Part shown: one piece after another, positions 9,211 through 17,636 of the stretch
How the letters are laid out: every line of letters starts with the position of its first letter
How positions within the stretch are numbered: the first letter of the stretch is position 1
Assembly: GCF_008386495.1 (NCBI RefSeq)
Contig: NZ_VTHJ01000002.1
Span: 237,128 to 301,127 of the forward strand
Direction: 5' to 3'
DNA: 64,000 bases
Source: Streptomyces tailanensis
Lineage (GTDB): Bacteria > Actinomycetota > Actinomycetes > Streptomycetales > Streptomycetaceae
The notes under the pieces: model-generated
Seen by the model: only the letters and a program-made list of their open reading frames with translations
Told to the model about the DNA's origin: nothing
Databases searched by the model: none
Made by a program: the position numbers and the translations under genes

Positions 9211-10425
9211 CTACTGAACGACTCTCAGGAGTCTGTTCGGTGACCCTGGGCCGATGTTGCGCAGGACTCCGGTCGTTGCCCTCGTTACGAGAGCACCGGA
9301 TACGGTGGCCGGGCTGGCGGAGGGGCGGAGGGCGAGGTAGAGGGCTGCAGCGCCTGCGGCGTGTGGGGCCGCCATGGAGGTACCGGAGAGGGTTGCGATG
9401 GCGGTGTCGCTGGTGTGCCAGCCTGCCGTGACCTGCGATCCGGGGGCGAACAGGTCCAGGACGGATCCGTAGTTGGAGTAGCCGGCCCGGTAGTCGGTAC
9501 TGGTGGTGGCGCCGACGGTGACGGCGGCCCTGACCCGGGCGGGTGAGTAGTTGGCCGCATTCGCATTGGAGTTGCCGGCGGCCACGGTGTAGGTGATGCC
9601 GGAGGCGATGGAATTGCTTACCGCTCTGTCCAGTGCGGTGCTGGCGCCTCCGCCCAGTGACATGTTGGCGACGGCGGGTCTGATGCGGTTCCGGGTGACC
9701 CAGTCGATGCCCTCGATGAGTCCGGAGACGGTTCCGGTGCCGGCGTCATCGAGGACGCGCACCGCCACGATTCGCGCAGCTTTGGCTACGCCGTAGGTGG
9801 TGCCGGCGACGGTGGTGGCGACGTGGGTGCCGTGGCCGTTGCCGTCGGAGGCGACGTTGTCGCCGTCGACGGCGTCGTACCCGTAGGCGGCCCGACCGGC
9901 GATCTGTTGGTGGGTGACGCGCACCCCGGTGTCGATGACGTACACGGTCGTGGCCCTGCCCTCTGAATCGGGATAGGTGTAACTTCGGCTCAGAGGAAGG
10001 CGGGGTTGATCGATCCGGTCCAGATTCCACGGGGGGTTGAACTGCGTCGCATCGAGCCGGACGGTTCTGTCCTGCTCGACTGATGCGACGGCCGGGTCTG
10101 CCGCGAGGCTTCTGGCTCCGGCGTGGCTGACGCGGACGGCGTAGCCATTGAGCGCGGCGGTGTAGGTGCGCCGGATGGTGGCGCCGTACTTGGCCGCCAG
10201 CTCATTGCCTTCCGGGGATGCTGCCCTGAACCCGGCGGTCTTCTTCAGTACGACGATGTAGCTGTTGTCGATGGAAGCGACAGAACCCGTATGCAGGATC
10301 TTGCCTGCGGCTGCGGTTGTTGCTTGAGCAGGTAGCGCGGCAGCACAGCCGAGGACCGCGGCCATAGACGCTGCGGCACTCGCGGCGGTGATCCGCCACA
10401 GGCGGCGGGCGAGCGATCCTGGCAT
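9211..10425 (-). CDS. secreted S8 (subtilisin/proteinase K-type) serine protease
   Basis: A 404-residue exported protease precursor. Residues 1-35 form a Sec signal peptide (Arg-rich start, Ala-rich core, AQA end). An inhibitor_I9-like propeptide follows (YIVVLKK at about 56, through VASVEQD), then the peptidase domain. The catalytic triad is visible as VIDTG (Asp about 160), GHGTHV (His about 197) and GTSMAAP (Ser about 347), with VAAGNSNANAANY forming the oxyanion-hole Asn region. The start has AGGAGG just upstream. It is probably a self-processed extracellular alkaline protease; it has no evident operon partner. Confidence 0.93.
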   Translation of the reverse strand: MPGSLARRLWRITAASAAASMAAVLGCAAALPAQATTAAAGKILHTGSVASIDNSYIVVLKKTAGFRAASPEGNELAAKYGATIRRTYTAALNGYAVRVSHAGARSLAADPAVASVEQDRTVRLDATQFNPPWNLDRIDQPRLPLSRSYTYPDSEGRATTVYVIDTGVRVTHQQIAGRAAYGYDAVDGDNVASDGNGHGTHVATTVAGTTYGVAKAARIVAVRVLDDAGTGTVSGLIEGIDWVTRNRIRPAVANMSLGGGASTALDRAVSNSIASGITYTVAAGNSNANAANYSPARVRAAVTVGATTSTDYRAGYSNYGSVLDLFAPGSQVTAGWHTSDTAIATLSGTSMAAPHAAGAAALYLALRPSASPATVSGALVTRATTGVLRNIGPGSPNRLLRVVQ

Positions 10426-10580
10426 CCTGCCTCCTTGTCCGGGGCGTCCTGACTGTGTGCGGATGTGTCAGTTTTGAGATGCCCGGCGCCTCAGCACCTC
10501 AAGGCGATCTCGTCCGCAGTGAACACTGACGAGTGATAGCTGACCTGAGCCAAGTGCCGACTTCGGCGGACCGGGGGTCT

Positions 10581-10745
10581 CGTTTGGATCACCGAGCGGA
10601 CCACAGGAAGATGCCTGCGATGTGGAGTTCGGCCAGGACGGCGTGGGCGAGCATGGACAGGGTGATGTGCCGGTACCGGCCCGGTGTAACGGCGGACCTC
10701 GTACTCGTCCAGGTCGCACTCGTTCTTCGCCGCCTGGTCGGGTAG
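10581..10745 (-). mobile_element. remnant of an IS701-like transposase C-terminus
   Basis: On the minus strand the sequence reads KNECDLDEYEVRRYT and, after a frame change, RYRHITLSMLAHAVLA, the usual end of IS701-family DDE transposases. The rest of the gene and both terminal repeats are absent or unrecognisable. The 155 bp between it and the protease start (10426-10580) hold nothing I can name. Confidence 0.65.
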
Positions 10746-10849
10746 GACAGCGCCGCATCGCTGCGGCGGTCCCCCTCAGAGCCGTGCGGGCCCGTTGTCC
10801 GAGCACACGGCTCAAGCAAGCCCCGAGGCTCGCAAGCATGTGAAGGTGC

Positions 10850-11164
10850 TGGCTTATGTCTGCGGCGCCGCCCGGCCCAGTAGTCGGTGAGAGCGGAGTC
10901 GCCGAAGATCCACCTGTCCCTCCTGGCCTTGTTGAACATGCCGAAGTAGCCGGCGGTGACCCAGTGCTTCGGCTTGTTCGGGCCTTGGCCTCGGCGGCCA
11001 GCCGTTTCCGGATGCGTCGCACGGCTGCCGTACTCAGCTTGATCAGTAGCACCGTCCCGCCGCGCCAGCGGCGGACGCTGAAGCCCGGGAAATCGCAGCC
11101 CTCGGATCGCATCCTGGCAACCCCTGCCCGGCCTGAACCCATAAGAGCAGACGGCCGCAGACAC
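10850..11164 (-). mobile_element. remnant of a group II intron reverse transcriptase/maturase ORF
   Basis: Pieces of a group II intron-encoded protein occur in the correct order but different frames: YGFRPGRGCQDAI (about 11110-11150), CDFPGFSVRRWRGG with LIKLSTAAVRRIRKRL (about 10990-11100), then KHWVTAGYFG-FNKARRDRWIFGD (about 10895-10980). The YADD catalytic block is missing and large internal segments are deleted, so it cannot be active. 11165-11423 upstream holds no recognisable gene. Confidence 0.7.
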
Positions 11165-11423
11165 GGCCGGCGCGGTGCGGGCCGAGATGACGCTTCATCC
11201 GCCGACGCACAAGACGCGGCAACCGCAGCGGCCTGCGACGGCAGCCGCCTGCAGGAGAAGGCTGCCGCCGGCGCCGCGGACCAGGGCAAGCTGCCACCCG
11301 GGCGAGCCGGTGGTCGGCAGGAGCACGGGCCGACCGCGTGGAGGTTGTCACTCTCGCGCAGGCGGCCGCAGACGCCGGTCATCGAGGACGCGGGCCCTTC
11401 TCCCATAGGGCCGCCGCACTCTA

Positions 11424-11486
11424 TTCAACCAGTTGGTTGACAATGCGAGAGTTCAACCCTAGGCTATTTAACCAATCGGTTGAATA
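11424..11486. promoter_or_regulatory. two inverted-repeat operators upstream of the ArsR-type gene
   Basis: The first site (11424-11440) is TTCAACCA-GT-TGGTTGA, a 7-bp inverted repeat with a 2-bp centre. The second (11467-11486) is a looser copy, TTTAACCAATCGGTTGAAT. Both lie within 75 bp of the likely GTG start of the regulator, the place for autoregulation by an ArsR-family dimer. Confidence 0.65.
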
Positions 11487-11496
11487 TGCGAGGTGC

Positions 11497-11862
11497 GTGG
11501 TGGCCGACGACCGGCTGTCCCAGGTGTTTTCCGCTCTGGCCGACCCGACCCGGCGCGACATCGTGGCCCGGCTTGCCGCCGGGGACGCCACGGTCAACGA
11601 ACTGGCCGAACCGTACGACGTCACGGTGCAGGCGGTGTCCAAGCACATCAGGGTGCTGGAAGACGCCGGTCTGGTCAGTCGCCGCAGGGATGCCCAGCGG
11701 CGGCCCTGCCACCTCGAAGCAGAGGTCTTCGACCTGATGACGAAGTGGATCGAGCGTTACCGGCGTGAGGCGGAGGACCGTTTCCGTCGTCTCGACGCAC
11801 TCCTCGATCAGATGGACGAGCAGCCGGTGACGGGCACCCCGACGGAGGAGGCGGCATCATGA
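11497..11862 (+). CDS. ArsR/SmtB-family winged-helix regulator
   Basis: A small winged-helix repressor. The fold is clear in LSQVFSALADPTRRDIVARL (residues about 6-25), then NELAEPYDVTVQAVSKHIRVLEDAGLV as the recognition region. No metal-binding Cys/His cluster is seen; this subgroup is typically paired with SRPBCC proteins and is not metal-sensing. I prefer GTG 11497 (or 11500) because the upstream in-frame ATG at 11443 would place an operator inside the gene. It overlaps the next gene by ATGA and probably controls this three-gene operon. Confidence 0.88.
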   Translation: MVADDRLSQVFSALADPTRRDIVARLAAGDATVNELAEPYDVTVQAVSKHIRVLEDAGLVSRRRDAQRRPCHLEAEVFDLMTKWIERYRREAEDRFRRLDALLDQMDEQPVTGTPTEEAAS

Positions 11863-12392
11863 GCACCACCGACAGGCAACACCACAACGAAACGCGGATC
11901 GTGGCCGACCCGGCTCTGCCCACCATCGTGATCACCCGGGAGTTCGACGCTCCGCCGGAGCGGGTGTTCCGCGCGTACACCGACCCCGATCTGGTCATCC
12001 AGTGGCTCGGCCCGCGGCGGCTCACGATGCGGATCGACCGGTACGACGCCCGCAGCGGCGGCTCCTATCGCTATGTACATCGCGACGACGACGGGACCGA
12101 GTACGGCTTCCACGGCGTGTTCCACGAGGTCCGCCCCGACGAGCGCATCGTCCAGACCTTCACCTACGACGGCTTCCCGGACGGCGTCAGTCTGGAGACG
12201 GCCGTCTTCGAGGACCTCGGTGGTCGCACCCGGGTCACCACCAAGTCGCTCATGGACTCCATCGAGGCCCGCGACGCGATGCTCAAGAGCGGCATGGAGT
12301 ACGGCGTCCGCGAAGGCTACGAGCGGCTCGACGAACTGCTCAGCAGCGGCCGGAGCGGCAGCCCTGACCGACGCACCGATACGGAGGCTTGA
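11859..12392 (+). CDS. SRPBCC (AHSA1/START-like) domain protein
   Basis: A 177-residue protein with one AHSA1-type helix-grip domain: FDAPPERVFRAYTDPDLVIQWLGP, GGSYRYVHRDDDG, FHGVFHEVRPDERIVQTF, and a C-terminal long helix (SGMEYGVREGYERLDELL). Such domains form a deep hydrophobic ligand pocket; the ligand is unknown. ATG overlaps the stop of the ArsR-type gene, and the two families are commonly coupled in actinobacteria, so the regulator and binding protein probably respond to the same condition. Confidence 0.9.
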   Translation: MSTTDRQHHNETRIVADPALPTIVITREFDAPPERVFRAYTDPDLVIQWLGPRRLTMRIDRYDARSGGSYRYVHRDDDGTEYGFHGVFHEVRPDERIVQTFTYDGFPDGVSLETAVFEDLGGRTRVTTKSLMDSIEARDAMLKSGMEYGVREGYERLDELLSSGRSGSPDRRTDTEA

Positions 12393-12396
12393 GGTC

Positions 12397-12951
12397 ATGA
12401 CGAGGGCAGCCGATGAACACCGCACCGTCGCACGCGCATTCACCGACCGCGTGCGCGGCACGCATCCAGAGGCATGGAACAACCCGGCGCCGTGCGAGGG
12501 GTGGGTCGCCCGAGACGTGGTGCGTCACCTCGTCGGATGGTTCCCGGACTTCCTGAAGGCCGGTGCCGGCGTCGAACTGCCGAAAGGGCCGTCGGTGGAC
12601 GACGACCCGGTCGCCGCCTGGGCGGTGCACAGCGACGGGGTACAGGCCCTCCTCGACGATCCCTCCACAGCGGACAGGACGCTTTCGAACCCGCACATCG
12701 GAGAAACGCCGCTGGACCAGGCCGTCGACCGCTTCTACACCGCCGACGTATTCCTGCACACCTGGGACCTGGCGCGGGCCACCGGCCAGGAGGAACGCCT
12801 CGATCCCGACAGGTGCGCCCAGATGCTCGACGGGATGCTGCCGCTCGACGACGTCCTCCGCGAGAGCGGACACTACGGCCCACGTGTCGAAGTGCCCGAG
12901 AGCTCCGACGTACAGACCCGCTTGCTCGCCTTCATCGGCCGCAGGCCCTGA
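12397..12951 (+). CDS. TIGR03086-family protein (DinB/mycothiol-dependent maleylpyruvate isomerase-like fold)
   Basis: A 184-residue four-helix-bundle protein of the TIGR03086 group. It has the typical NPAPCEGWVARDVVRHLVGW metal-binding region with a conserved His, and FLHTWDLARATGQ with the second His/Trp/Asp block. Relatives use a divalent metal and some use mycothiol as cofactor; the substrate here is unknown. Four bases separate it from the SRPBCC gene, so it is the third gene of the operon. Confidence 0.85.
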   Translation: MTRAADEHRTVARAFTDRVRGTHPEAWNNPAPCEGWVARDVVRHLVGWFPDFLKAGAGVELPKGPSVDDDPVAAWAVHSDGVQALLDDPSTADRTLSNPHIGETPLDQAVDRFYTADVFLHTWDLARATGQEERLDPDRCAQMLDGMLPLDDVLRESGHYGPRVEVPESSDVQTRLLAFIGRRP

Positions 12952-13026
12952 CGCCCGTCCCCACAGGTACGTACGCGCGGCTGCAGGAGTGCCTGCCGAC
13001 TGCAGGAGCAGGATGCTGGAGTCAGG

Positions 13027-13716
13027 ATGCGGATCGTCTGTGTCGTTCTCGTTCTGGTCGCCGCGAACCTGCTCAACAACTGGCTCGTGCGGGGCCCCTT
13101 CGCGTACGTGCTCACGTGTGTGACGGCGACGGCCGTGCTGGTACTGATCGCCCGCTGGGACGGTCTCACCTTGGCCGATCTGGGGCTCGACGCAGCGGGT
13201 GTGCGCCGGGGACTGCGGTGGGCGCCCGTCCTGGCCGGTGCCGTCCTCGCCGTCCTCCTGCTCCTTTTCGCCGTTCCGGCCGGCCGAGAGGCGTTCCGGG
13301 ATGCCAGGGCCGTCGACCAGTCCGCGGAGCAGCTGCTGTGGCGGGTGCTGGTGCGGGTCCCGTTCGGCACCGTGCTGCTGGAGGAGACCGCCTTCCGCGG
13401 TGTTCTGTGGGCCATGGTCCGACGCCGACGCGGAACGGCGTGGGCCACCACCGTGTCATCACTGCTCTTCGGTCTCTGGCATCTGCTGCCGTCCCGCGGG
13501 CTCAACCGTTCCAATACCGCCGTGGCAACGGCTTTCGGAAGCAGTTCGGCAGACGTGACACCGACCGTCATCGTGGCCGTCGTGGCCATGGTCGCCGCCG
13601 GGGTGATCCTGTGCGAGCTGCGGCGCCGTTCCGGCAGCCTGCTGGCTCCGGCGGCGCTGCACTGGGCGATCAACGGTTTCGGCTACGCGCTGGCATGGGC
13701 GGCGCCCCGCGTCTAG
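13027..13716 (+). CDS. CPBP-family intramembrane glutamic endopeptidase
   Basis: A 229-residue membrane protein with about six hydrophobic segments. The CPBP (Abi/CAAX protease-like) motifs are present: EETAFRG (about 121-127; two Glu catalytic), FGLWH (about 148) and HWAIN (about 214). The family includes prenyl-protein proteases and bacteriocin-immunity proteins; the substrate is unknown. ATG 13027 is the first start. Its stop codon overlaps the stop of the convergent Mce-associated gene on the shared bases CTAG. Confidence 0.87.
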   Translation: MRIVCVVLVLVAANLLNNWLVRGPFAYVLTCVTATAVLVLIARWDGLTLADLGLDAAGVRRGLRWAPVLAGAVLAVLLLLFAVPAGREAFRDARAVDQSAEQLLWRVLVRVPFGTVLLEETAFRGVLWAMVRRRRGTAWATTVSSLLFGLWHLLPSRGLNRSNTAVATAFGSSSADVTPTVIVAVVAMVAAGVILCELRRRSGSLLAPAALHWAINGFGYALAWAAPRV

Positions 13717-14501
13717 AGCGCGTCCACGGCGCTCACCTTCCAGCCCTCGGAGGTGCGGGTGAGCGTCATCCGCACCCGGTTCAGATCCACGCGAGACCCC
13801 GTGACCTGGGTGCTCGTGGTGACCTGGTTGACGAAGAGCAGGACCACGGCCTTGTCCGGTCCGGCCGACACGACGGACGCCGCGGGTCGGCCACCGTCTG
13901 CGGGTGCCGCCACCGTCGCCTTCACCACGCCGTGGTACTTCCTGGCGGTCGGTCCGACCACCTTCGTCGTGGTCCTTCCGTACTCGGCGCGGAAGGACCC
14001 GGTCAGATGGGTGCGGGCCCGGGCGAAGTCACGGTCGAGATGCCGGTAGTCGTACGACAGGACGACGGGCGCCGCCTTCCGCGCGGCCGCGAGCGCCTCT
14101 CCCCGAGCCTGTTCCGCGCGCCGCCCCTCCCGGTACTGCCACCCGAGCACGGCGACGGCGATCAAGCCCCCCGCGAGCACGACGCAGAGCGCCATGGTGA
14201 GCAGCCGTCGCCAGGGCCGTCGTACAAGCGCGCTCTCCTCCGGCACCTCCTCGGACTCCAGTGCCTCCTGGGACAGTTCCTCGGACTCCGGTGCCGGCTC
14301 CGGCGGGTCGTCCCACCCGTCACCGCCCGGAGGATCGATCACCACCGTGCGCCCGGAGTACCGCTCCTCGGCCCGTGGTGGTGCCTCGTCCGCGAGGTGC
14401 TCCACGCGTCGGGTGCGCTTGGCCGCCGCGCGGGCGGCCGCGGTCATGGTGCGGCGGGCGGGGGAGCCGGCGCCGCGGCCTCGCGAGGTCGTGTTCACCA
14501 C
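13713..14501 (-). CDS. Mce-associated membrane protein
   Basis: A 262-residue bitopic protein: a charged cytosolic N-terminus (1-135) with acidic low-complexity residues, one membrane helix (about 140-160, LLTMALCVVLAGGLIAVAVLG), and an extracytoplasmic domain of the Mas type (YDYRHLDRDFARARTHLTGSF, then a beta-rich NTF2-like end). Such proteins lie at the end of mce operons and are thought to stabilise or regulate the transporter. The GTG start at 14501 follows GAGGAG with 7-nt spacing. It is the last gene of the minus-strand operon. Confidence 0.85.
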   Translation of the reverse strand: MVNTTSRGRGAGSPARRTMTAAARAAAKRTRRVEHLADEAPPRAEERYSGRTVVIDPPGGDGWDDPPEPAPESEELSQEALESEEVPEESALVRRPWRRLLTMALCVVLAGGLIAVAVLGWQYREGRRAEQARGEALAAARKAAPVVLSYDYRHLDRDFARARTHLTGSFRAEYGRTTTKVVGPTARKYHGVVKATVAAPADGGRPAASVVSAGPDKAVVLLFVNQVTTSTQVTGSRVDLNRVRMTLTRTSEGWKVSAVDAL

Positions 14502-14551
14502 GGTCTTTCTCCTCAACTCTCGTGCCTGCTGTTCGTACGGGAGGCGGGTCG

Positions 14552-15079
14552 TCAGCCCACGAACTCGACGCCGGACGTCAGCCAGTGGCCGTCCTGGAGT
14601 ACGAGGTCGAGCTGGAGCCGGTACGTGCGCGCCTCCCCGTTGGGCACGGCGGTGTTGGTCACCTTGCTGTCGGCGACGACCAGGACCCGGGCGGACCGGG
14701 TGTCGGACCGCACGACGCCCGCTTCGAGGACCTGCCCCTCGGACACGGACTTGTTCTCGGCGACCAGCTCGGTCAACTGCTCGGTCTGCGCGGCGAACTG
14801 CTCCTTGAAGTCGCCGGTGGCGCTCTTGAGCACGTTCCCGCTGTCCCGGTCGTAGTGGCGGTAGTCGAGCGAGGTGAAGTTCAGCGCCGACTGGCGGGCC
14901 GCCGCCAGGATGTCCTGCCGTCGCTGCTCGGCCGCGCGCTGCCCGGACAGCCCCACGGCCAGCCAGACCGACAACGCGGTCGTCAGGACGGTCGCGACGA
15001 CGAGTCCGGCGGACAGCGCCCTGCGACGCCCCCGCTTCGTACCGTCGGCGTTCATGCCATCGGTCCGACGAGTAGCCAT
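14552..15079 (-). CDS. Mce-associated membrane protein
   Basis: A 175-residue protein with a short basic N-terminus, one membrane helix (about 22-43) and an external domain with the same layout as its downstream neighbour (SLDYRHYDRDSGNVLKSATGDFKEQF, LVLQDGHWLTSGVEFVG). ATG 15079 has GGAG upstream and lies inside the 3' end of mceF (28-bp overlap), which shows translational coupling to the mce genes. Probably an accessory of the Mce lipid importer. Confidence 0.86.
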   Translation of the reverse strand: MATRRTDGMNADGTKRGRRRALSAGLVVATVLTTALSVWLAVGLSGQRAAEQRRQDILAAARQSALNFTSLDYRHYDRDSGNVLKSATGDFKEQFAAQTEQLTELVAENKSVSEGQVLEAGVVRSDTRSARVLVVADSKVTNTAVPNGEARTYRLQLDLVLQDGHWLTSGVEFVG

Positions 15080-16329
15080 TGCCACGACTCCTTTCCGAAG
15101 ACGGTCTGTTCGCCGCCCGTCGAGCCGATCTCGACGGGCCTCCCATCCGGGCCGGTGGCGGTGCCCGTGTCCGGGTCGTACGGGGTGACGTACGCGGCGC
15201 GTTCGGCGCCGTACGAACCCGCCGACGCGCCGGGGGCGTTCTGCGCGCCGCGCACCGAGGTGTCGCTGCCGCGCGGCGCCGTGCAGCGCGCGTCGGTGTT
15301 CGCCGGGCGGGTGCTGGTGTCGGCGGGGTCGCGCCGCTGCGTCCCGCCGTACCCCTGGGTGCACGGCGGCGGGTCGTCGGCGCCCAGGACGAGGCCGAAG
15401 TGGGTGGTGCCGTCGCCCGGGACGACCGTGTAGCTGCCGGAGACGACGACCGGGAAGGTGACCAGGGCCTGTTCGACTCCGGGCAGCCGCGCCACGGTGA
15501 CCTGGCCGCCGCTGATGAGGTTGGCCAGCAGGACCGGCAGATCCGGCCGGGTCGACTTCAGCAGGGAGTCGATCTCCTGCGCGGCGGGCGTCGCGTTGCC
15601 GATCAGCCGGCGCAGGTCCCCGTCGCTGGACTTCAACTCAGCGGTGAGCGCCGCCAGATCGCGGGAGAACGACTTGATGGACGAACCCTGGTCGGCCTGG
15701 GTCTTGAGCACCGTCCGCGAGTCCTCGATCAGTGAGATCGTCTCCGGGAGCGTGTCGGACGCCGCTTCGACGAGTTCGTTCCCCGAGTCCACGAGCCGGC
15801 TCAGCTGTGGCCCGGTGCCGGAGAAGGCCTTGCCCAGCTCGTCGACGGTCGTGCGCAGATCGTCCTTGCCGACCGAGTTGACCAGCCGGTCGAGGCTGAC
15901 GACGAGGTCGGTGGTGGGCAGCGGCACCCGGGTGCGCTCGCGCGGTATCGGGCTGCCGTCGAGCAGGTACGGGCCGCCGGTCCGCCGCGGTTGCAGATCG
16001 ACGTACTGCTCGCCCACCGCCGAACGGTTGGCGACCACCGCCAGGGTGTCGGCCGGGATACGGGGCGCGTCGTCCTCGATCTCCAGGGCCACCGACACCC
16101 CGGAGCCGGACAGCCGCAGCTCGCCCACCCGGCCCACCGGCACCCCTCGGTAGGTGACCTCGGCGCCGGAGAAGATGCCCCCGGACGCCGCGAAGTCGGC
16201 CCGCACGGTGTAGCCGCGGTCGAGGACGCCGTCCACCAGGCCCGTGTACTCGGCGCCGACGTACGACACCCCGACGGCGGTGAGGGTGGCGAAGGCGAGC
16301 AGCTGGGCCTTGACCGTACGGGTGATCAC
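15052..16329 (-). CDS. mceF: MceF: MlaD/Mce-domain protein of the lipid importer
   Basis: A 425-residue protein with an N-terminal membrane anchor (about 8-28) and an MlaD/Mce domain (about 40-120: VTYRGVPVGRVGELRL, SAVGEQYVDLQP), then a long helical coiled-coil region and a Thr/Ser/Pro-rich tail. Six different Mce proteins are thought to assemble into a hexameric tunnel that brings lipids or sterols across the periplasm-like space to the YrbE permeases. The GTG start at 16329 overlaps the mceE stop (GTGA), with GAAGGGA upstream. Confidence 0.9.
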   Translation of the reverse strand: MITRTVKAQLLAFATLTAVGVSYVGAEYTGLVDGVLDRGYTVRADFAASGGIFSGAEVTYRGVPVGRVGELRLSGSGVSVALEIEDDAPRIPADTLAVVANRSAVGEQYVDLQPRRTGGPYLLDGSPIPRERTRVPLPTTDLVVSLDRLVNSVGKDDLRTTVDELGKAFSGTGPQLSRLVDSGNELVEAASDTLPETISLIEDSRTVLKTQADQGSSIKSFSRDLAALTAELKSSDGDLRRLIGNATPAAQEIDSLLKSTRPDLPVLLANLISGGQVTVARLPGVEQALVTFPVVVSGSYTVVPGDGTTHFGLVLGADDPPPCTQGYGGTQRRDPADTSTRPANTDARCTAPRGSDTSVRGAQNAPGASAGSYGAERAAYVTPYDPDTGTATGPDGRPVEIGSTGGEQTVFGKESWQWLLVGPMA

Positions 16330-17636
16330 GGCTGTATTCCCTTCAGCATGAGCTCGGCGAGCGCGAGGTCGATCCCCGCCGGGAGGCGGCCGGAGTCCCC
16401 TCGGGGGCCGTAGCCCGCGGTGCACACCGGCGGGCACAGCAGGTCGTCGCCGTCCGTGGGCGCCGAGGGCTTGACCGGAACCTCCGGGGTCTCGGGCAGC
16501 GGGGTGGGTGTCGGGACGCCGGGTACGTCCGGGAGCTCCGGCGATTCCGGCAGGTCCGGGATGTCGGAACCGTCGTCCCCGTCACCGGAGCCGCCGGACT
16601 CGCCGGGCTTGTCCTTGACGTTGCCGTAGATGCCCGCCAGGTCGAGGTCGGCGGTGACGGCGAGGTTGACGTAGTCGCCCTTGACGGCGTCGACCACGTT
16701 GCGCGGGAACGGGTAAGTGGTCAGCAGTTCAAGGGAGTTGGGCAGGTCGTCGCCGGCCTTGTTGAGCTGCTGCAGAATCGGCTTCAGCTGCTTGAGATTG
16801 GCGACGGTGTCGTTCCGCGAGGCGTTCACGACCCGGGTGCCGGCCTTGCTCAGTTTCGAGAGGGCCGTGAGCATCCGCGTCAGGTCGCGGCGCTGGTCGG
16901 CGAGGACCTTCAGCGCGGGCGGCAGCGTGTCGACGGCCTTGGCGATCGTCTTCTTCTCCTTCCTCAGCCGCTTGGCCAGCCGGTCGATGCCCTTGAGGGC
17001 GCGGACGATGTCGGCACGCTGCCCGTCGAGGCCGCCGAGGAACGTGTCGAGTTCCTCCAGCAGGGACCTGACCCGGTTCTCGCGGCCTTCCAGGGCCTTG
17101 TTGAGCTCCACGGTGATCGTCTTGAGCTGGGCGACGCCGCCGCCGTTGAGGAGCGCGGACAGGGCGGACAGCACCTCCTCGATCTCCGGGTTGCGGCCGC
17201 TGCGGGACAGCGGGACGCGGTCGCCGTCGCGGAGCCGTCCGACGGGGGCGGTGCCGACCGGCGCGGACAGCGCCACGTACTTCTCGCCGAGCATGCTGGT
17301 CTGCCGGAGATCGGCGACCGCGTTGGCGGGCAGCTTCACCGAGTCGGCGACGCGCAGCCGCACCCGGGCGTGCCAGCCGTCCAGCTCCACCTTCTCGACC
17401 GCGCCCACGGTGACGTTGTTGACCTTGACCGCCGACTGCGGCACCAGATCCAGTACGTCCCTGAACTCGACCGTGACGTGGTAGGCACGGCCGTCCGCCG
17501 CCGCTCCTCCGGGGAGCTGGACGTCGTACCAGCCGTTGAACCCGCAGCCCGACAGCAGCAGCGAACCGGCGGCCGTCCACACGACCATCCGTCCCCCGCG
17601 CGCCACGGTCATGACTCGGCTCGTACGTGGGCTCAT
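16326..17636 (-). CDS. mceE: MceE: Mce-domain lipoprotein (LprK-like)
   Basis: A 436-residue Mce protein whose signal peptide ends in a lipobox (SLLLSGC, Cys near residue 32), as is usual for the fifth mce gene. The Mce domain follows (VKVNNVTVGAVEKVEL, SMLGEKYVALSAP), then a long helical region (IDRLAKRLRKEKKTIAKAVD) and a Pro-rich tail with repeated PELPDVPGVPTP-like stretches. It should be anchored to the outer face of the membrane. ATG 17636 overlaps the mceD stop as ATGA. Confidence 0.9.
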   Translation of the reverse strand: MSPRTSRVMTVARGGRMVVWTAAGSLLLSGCGFNGWYDVQLPGGAAADGRAYHVTVEFRDVLDLVPQSAVKVNNVTVGAVEKVELDGWHARVRLRVADSVKLPANAVADLRQTSMLGEKYVALSAPVGTAPVGRLRDGDRVPLSRSGRNPEIEEVLSALSALLNGGGVAQLKTITVELNKALEGRENRVRSLLEELDTFLGGLDGQRADIVRALKGIDRLAKRLRKEKKTIAKAVDTLPPALKVLADQRRDLTRMLTALSKLSKAGTRVVNASRNDTVANLKQLKPILQQLNKAGDDLPNSLELLTTYPFPRNVVDAVKGDYVNLAVTADLDLAGIYGNVKDKPGESGGSGDGDDGSDIPDLPESPELPDVPGVPTPTPLPETPEVPVKPSAPTDGDDLLCPPVCTAGYGPRGDSGRLPAGIDLALAELMLKGIQP

